DNA from: Phymatolithon calcareum
Taxonomy: Eukaryota; Rhodophyta; Florideophyceae; Hapalidiales
Direction: 5' to 3'
Assembly (NCBI GenBank): GCA_977006965.1
Contig: OZ345356.1
Span: 1,426,001 to 1,490,000 of the forward strand
DNA length: 64,000 nucleotides
The position numbers and the translations under genes were made by a program. The notes under the pieces were generated by a model. That model saw nothing but the letters and a program-made list of their open reading frames with translations. It did no database searches and was not told the origin of the DNA. Below, piece after piece: positions 60,027-64,000 of this stretch (position 1 is the first letter of the stretch; each line of letters opens with the position of its first letter).

Positions 60027-61062
60027 ATGGCACCGAGCGGAAAAATCCGCATGCCGACTCTATCGCTGCGAATCCGCTCACGGCCCGCATACTAGCCCAA
60101 CTAGTTTCGACAGAGGCTGTTCAGCCTTCGGATAAGGCGGTGGATTGGTACAAGAACAAGCAGTATGCCGCCATCTTTTCTCCGTGCGATCCCGAAAATT
60201 TTCGGAAACAGTTTAAAAAGCTAGCGGACGAGAAATACGGCGAAGCTACCGCTAAGCGTAAGGCTTTTTTATTAACTCTATTTTACTTTTCGATTTCTTC
60301 TTTTCTAACACTTTCGTTTTGGCAGCGTCTAAAACTCGTCCGAAGACGAGTATGATGGCACAAATCATCCTCGGTGGCACGGCTGAGGATGCCGAAGATG
60401 CTTTAATGGACCACGAAGATGACGCCACGGGGGTTGAAGGCGGAAGCGACGCGGTTCCGGGGGGCGAACTGCTTATGGCACCGCTGCAGCTCAAGCCCCT
60501 CTTCGTCCTTTCCGAGTGGAAGCACCCGAGGACGAAAGACAATCGAGTCTCTGTGGCTGTGCTGCTCCCCACTGGTGTTGGTGAGCAAGAAGTCGACGTG
60601 CGCGTGTCCGTTGAGGACGGTTTGTTTTTACGGGTTGATGTCGTCTGGCCTCCTGCGCTCGCGACTTTGCCTATGATAATGGAGATGTGGCTCCAGGGGG
60701 ATGGTGTCCTTAAAATTGAGGACTACCATCCCCAGGTGCAGGGCTTTTACGACTACCTGGAGCAATTCCAGGCGAACCAGCGAGACAAGGTTGAGTCTTT
60801 TGCCCGCCTTCCGCTCCCTTTTGTAGTCAAACCAGATTTTGAGAGGCATGTTTTAGGCTGGGAAGGGTCTTCTCAAATTATTCTTTTCGTCACTTTATCG
60901 GCTCCGGAACGGAACTTCAACCCCGACGAGAACAAGTTTGTAGTTAAAATTCTGAAGAGGTCGACAGGTGGAGCCGTTGCTGCTACGAGCTCAATATCGC
61001 AGAAAACATTGGAAGAAAAATTTCATTACACAATTTCCGTGGCCAAAACTACAACAAATTAA
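60027..61062 (+). CDS. Unknown protein with one 68-nt intron, next to a transposase
   Basis: Exon 1 to 60257 encodes ADSIAANPLTARILAQLVST, AVDWYKNKQYAAIFSPCDP and NFRKQFKKLADEKYGEATA; the W-F-F spacing suggests a small helical DNA-binding fold. Donor GTAAGG at 60258 and acceptor GGCAG at 60325 join it in frame to exon 2 (SKTRPKTSMMAQIILGG). Exon 2 continues with an acidic stretch, then a folded-looking domain: FVLSEWKHPRTKDNRVSVAV, PMIMEMWLQGDGVLKIEDYH and LPFVVKPDFERHVLGW. The only nearby ATG (60027) reads MAPSGK but is one base out of frame with exon 1, at an A-run (about 60038-60042), so a 1-nt deletion or an upstream exon is implied. It may be the transposon's accessory protein. Confidence 0.5.
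60258..60325 (+). other. Predicted intron, 68 nt
   Basis: GTAAGG donor, T-rich tract, GGCAG acceptor. Removing it keeps the frame open for more than 300 codons in total; reading through brings a stop at about 60353. Confidence 0.65.
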
Positions 61063-61184
61063 CTTTCCCGCATCTCCCTGTGCGCGTTCAATACTTGTTT
61101 AAAGTTCGTGATGGCATCATGGTTATGCCCCGGTATGTGGTGTCCAACACCACTATCATACTCTCCATTTCCTGTAAGACTAGC

Positions 61185-61385
61185 TCCCTTCAAATTGTCA
61201 TTACAGCTTGCATTTACAGAAACCCCTTACAGATAGCATTGCAGTCATTACAGTACCGTAGGTTTCGATACGTACTTACACCATGAAGGATCACCAAGGG
61301 CAAACTCTAGAACCGCTGCTTACAGATTGCAGATGCTTTACATACCTTACAGCTTACAGGTGCTTGCACTGTAAGCACTACAGCG
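61185..61385. repeat. Cluster of TTACAG motifs
   Basis: Seven TTACAG in one orientation between 61198 and 61355, with CTGTAAG in the other at about 61160 and 61368. Spacing is irregular. No gene here. Confidence 0.5.
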
Positions 61386-61693
61386 GGTGCCTGCGGCGGG
61401 CTAGGAACCCGAAAAGCGGCTTCCAGATTCTTTCATTGATCCATTTATCATATTGCCAAGTCATTCTCGATCCAATTCTTTTTCTATGAAGGTCGCCGCG
61501 AAGCGCGCCCTCACGTTTTGCCAGGGAACCCGAGCACAGAGTGCAGATGCGGGAGAAGGAAGTATGGCATTTTTGGTCCGCGCAAATGGAAGTGCTCTTG
61601 GCTGGAGTGTGACCGCTCCCGTCTTGTCATTCGCCGCCTTCAGCATGTCTCCTATACTGACGGCTCAGACAAAACTGACACCATTCCGCAGGT

Positions 61694-62407
61694 TTTTTTG
61701 AATTTTGAATTTATTAAACGCCCTCAGAAACACTCATAAGACTGTAAGGGAGATGCGTTTCAGATGCTTCTACCTTGGTAGCTCCGTTACTCTGTTAAAG
61801 CCCGCAAAACCCGGGCTCGTTGCTATCGTCGTAGCCCTAGCTGCAAAAAACCCTCCTCCAGAGAAGGTGGAGGGAAAAGCTTAGAGTCCACTTGTCCTGT
61901 TCGTAGGAAACTCAGCGTCGCCGTTCTATTTTGTCTTGGTCTATTCCATGTCGTCATAAAAGACGATTGTGAGGAATAGTACTTTGTCAAGTGCCTTTTC
62001 AGTCTCACTAGTCTCCTCTTCTGTTAGTCGATATCTTTGAAGGTACACTTCGAGCTTGTTCATGAGAGTTGGTACGATTTCACCAAATTTGTCTTCCAGA
62101 AGTGTGGTACTCAATGGGGGAAAACGTCCGAATGCCCATTTAATCGCCAATTGGCGGTGACGTGCTTTCGGTAGTCTGATGATGGCGGGAGTAGACCCGG
62201 GAATATCATATGGAATTTTCCTCTTTCTGCTCGCCTCCAAGCCGTCTCCTTCGTCTTTAAAGAGCAGGTCCCTCAACGATTTTGCTGAAACTCGCTGCTT
62301 AAGATAGGTTAGTGCCGTCTCGAATAGGTCGTGGTGTAACATTGATGATATGTCACGACACACCCATTGCAATTCCTCAACGTCTCTTTCCTCTCTTGGG
62401 ACTGCGA
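61694..62407 (-). mobile_element. LINE-A2, 5'-truncated, inserted in copy 4
   Basis: Bounded by the 14-bp duplication ACCATTCCGCAGGT (61680-61693 and 62408-62421). 3' hairpin at 61851-61874. Nearly identical to 29680-30462 in opposite orientation. Confidence 0.93.
61941..62407 (-). CDS. LINE-A2 ORF2 C terminus (5'-truncated)
   Basis: Open from the truncated edge (AVPREERDVEELQWVCRDIS) to FYDDME; about 155 codons equivalent to the end of LINE-A ORF2, with RHRQLAIKWAFGRFPPLST. Non-functional alone. Confidence 0.75.
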
Positions 62408-62490
62408 ACCATTCCGCAGGTGCTCTCGTCTAACGGGCAGAAATATGCTGGATTCTCGCGCTGCGATAAGACACCTTTCCAATTCCGTAA

Positions 62491-63230
62491 GTAACTTTCG
62501 CTAACGGACGATATGATATTCGATTTTACGTTGAGCTATGGTTTAAAAACCAGTCGCTTCTGATTTGATATGTCTCCTCTCTCTAAATAAAATAATCAGT
62601 GCTTCAGATTTCCGACTTCATCATGTATTCCTGACATATGGCAAGAATGTCATCGTGTGATCTTCTTGTGAACAAAATTTCCTCCAATAATACCCTCTCT
62701 TCCGACAGCCGCACGGGGCAGTTTCTCTTGCCGTCTTACAAATACTCTAGCCTGGAAAGCGGGCTGTGACTGGGATTACAGTATTCGTGCGTTTTGCTCA
62801 GCATCCATGTTGCAAAGAGGCAATGTTCTGTCCCTATATCTGCTACCATTTTTGTAGGCGGTGTCACGTGTGAGGACACACTGTTATTCTGTTGACTGAG
62901 AAAGCTTTACGCTTTTTTGCAATTGAGAAAAGAGAATATGTTCGTGCGCAGCAGAGTAGAACTATCGTGTCAGGAGATATGAAAATAGAGCACTATTGCA
63001 AGAGAACGGGGAATTGAGGAGGCTTCAGAAGTGGAAGGTTATAAGTACTCGCAAACTAGAATGCAAGGACTGCGATTTTGTCTTCGAGCAGAGAGAATTT
63101 AGCAAAGAAAACTCTCATGCACGCAAATCAAACGTGTCTTGAGCATGATATAACACTCATCTGCTCCACAAAAGACTATCGACGGATGATGCGCCTCGAC
63201 AAAATGAAACGAACATCCTACCATGTCACA
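62491..63230. other. Intergenic DNA between copies 4 and 3
   Basis: Aligns in inverse with 2797-3720 of the left arm, minus the LINE-B. It gives the pre-insertion sequence there (AAAAATGGTAGCAGATATAGG region). No gene seen. Confidence 0.6.
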
Positions 63231-64000
63231 CTACTTAACGAAAAGATCGGGCGCCTCAGAGTTGCTACAACCCTGGAATCCAGCGTATACTTGACCATTG
63301 TATGAGAGCACTTGGGGAATAGTATCCGTCAAACCGGTTCCATCGGTATACGAGATGTGCTGAAGGCGGCGAATGACAAGGTGAGACCGATCGCACTCCT
63401 CCCAACGACAAACCCTTTTCTTTCGACCGACGATCCTAAGATGCTTCCTCTTCCCGCATCTGCAGCATACCCTTCTCCGGAACTGCGCGCGATGGCAGAG
63501 CCTATCAGTGCGCGACGCAGTGGACAGGACGGCGGTCCTGCTTCCATGGCAATGACCGTGGAAGTCCATGCTGAGTCGCAGATTCTTCCATCCGGACGGC
63601 AGTAAATAGACGTGAATGAAGGCATACTCACCGGACTGAGTGATGATCTTCTTCGGAAGAACATTGTTCTTTGGTGCTGCCGCGGCACACTGCGGGAGGA
63701 AGAGCCAGTCATAAGAACCGCAGCCGGGAATTTTCGGTTCAACGTCGACGGTGATGTATGGGATGGAGGGGTACCGCTGGCCGCGCAGCTTGGCTTGTGC
63801 GATCAGAATGACGCTTGTCGTGGAGACGATCTTGGCAGAGATTTTGCGGCCTACACCAGACTTCTGATAGTCTTTAATTGGGGTATCTTTCGGTACTCTC
63901 CGGCGGCCATGAGGTCTCGATAGCCGAACTCGGTGGGTGGGGCGTCCATGGCGGAAGCCACATCAACCAGGAAGAAGGCGGCGACGGTGAGGGCGAGGGC
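63231..64000 (-). pseudogene. Secreted cysteine-containing protein, copy 3 (1-nt deletion; runs off window)
   Basis: Minus strand. The signal peptide region (ALTVAAFFLVDVASA) and MDAPPTEFGYRDLMAAG are present at the window edge. One base is then missing relative to copy 1 (GGAGAGTACC against GGAGTAGTACC, about 63901-63896), throwing the N terminus into a stop within about 16 codons. The rest is open in the family frame: SVILIAQAKLRG, PGCGSYDWLFLPQCA-like, IHVYLLPSGWKNLRLS, CCRCGKRKHLRIVGRKKR, ECDRSHLVIRRLQHISYTDG and DTIPQVLSYNGQVYAGF to the stop at 63231. It lacks copy 1's A-run frameshift, so the two were damaged independently. Confidence 0.65.

Larger units (their letters stand above)
58106..61078. 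mobile_element. Candidate two-gene DNA transposon with GGGAGATGCGGGAA ends
   Basis: GGGAGATGCGGGAA at 58106-58119 and its complement at 61065-61078 enclose a divergent pair: a DDE transposase (minus) and a spliced gene of unknown function (plus) whose stop codon lies 2 bp before the right end. I found no convincing target-site duplication, so the boundaries rest on the inverted repeats and gene content. Confidence 0.5.
61544..62490 (+). pseudogene. Secreted cysteine-containing protein, copy 4, split by a LINE
   Basis: 61544-61693 encodes CRCGRRKYGIFGPRKW to DKTDTIPQ, and 62421-62490 continues VLSSNGQKYAGFSRCDKTPF to a stop. Only the last third of the family protein is present; the 5' two-thirds are missing. 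Closest to copy 2. The LINE lies exactly between codons of DTIPQ/VLSS. Confidence 0.75.
61541..64000. repeat. Right arm of the inverted segmental duplication
   Basis: Counterpart of 1948-4640 in reverse order, continuing past the window end. A 728-bp LINE-A2 with duplication is inserted on this side. Confidence 0.75.

Noticed and set aside
1-64000. CRISPR arrays, bacterial operons, rRNA genes, telomeric repeats
   Set aside because: Looked for regularly spaced repeats, ribosome-binding sites, rRNA blocks and TTAGGG-like arrays; none seen, consistent with a eukaryotic interior region.

Overview
This is eukaryotic nuclear DNA: a few compact, mostly intronless genes sit in dense, multiply nested transposable elements. 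There are at least eight kinds of non-LTR retrotransposon (LINE), hAT-, PIF/Harbinger- and pogo-type DNA transposons, a solo LTR, and very short introns (about 68 nt). Small single-exon genes in a sea of repeats, an RsmE-type rRNA methyltransferase and a possible DUF3598-like secreted protein would fit a multicellular red alga of the Chondrus type. That is an inference; nothing in the sequence proves it. LINE family letters A to H are my own labels.

Layout. 1-1330: 3' half of a LINE-A. 1.9-4.6 kb: two convergent copies of a cysteine-containing secreted-protein gene, both broken. 5.0-6.4 kb: an RsmE pseudogene fragment and stacked LINE-B 3' ends. 6.5-7.9 kb: GC-rich, unresolved. 8.0-8.9 kb: a foldback with pol III-like boxes and a 540-bp CAGGG-ended element. 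9.4-10.2 kb: an alpha/beta hydrolase gene. 11.0-14.9 kb: a duplicated unit carrying a long LINE-C. 15-19.4 kb: LINEs H, G, B and D, partly one inside another. 19.5-24.6 kb: a long inverted-repeat element and LINE-B/E pieces. 24.9-26 kb and 34.3-35.3 kb: two copies of a secreted-protein gene. 26.3-31.4 kb: nested LINE-B, a second copy of the duplicated unit with a LINE-A2, then the rsmE-like gene (31.5-32.4 kb). 36.6-44.2 kb: two hAT derivatives; the second contains a complete Harbinger element, which contains a complete pogo-like element. 46.9-48.5 kb: an eight-finger C2H2 gene. 49.8-58.0 kb: a LINE-C copy, a LINE-A3 broken by four insertions including the solo LTR, and a nearly full LINE-F. 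58.1-61.1 kb: a candidate two-gene DNA transposon. 61.5-64 kb: an inverted copy of the 1.9-4.6 kb gene pair, one member split by a LINE.

The host genes identified (hydrolase, RsmE, zinc finger, secreted proteins) share no obvious pathway. What ties the window together is transposition and segmental duplication. Many insertions can be dated relative to one another because target-site duplications, and in several cases paralogous empty sites, are present in the window itself.
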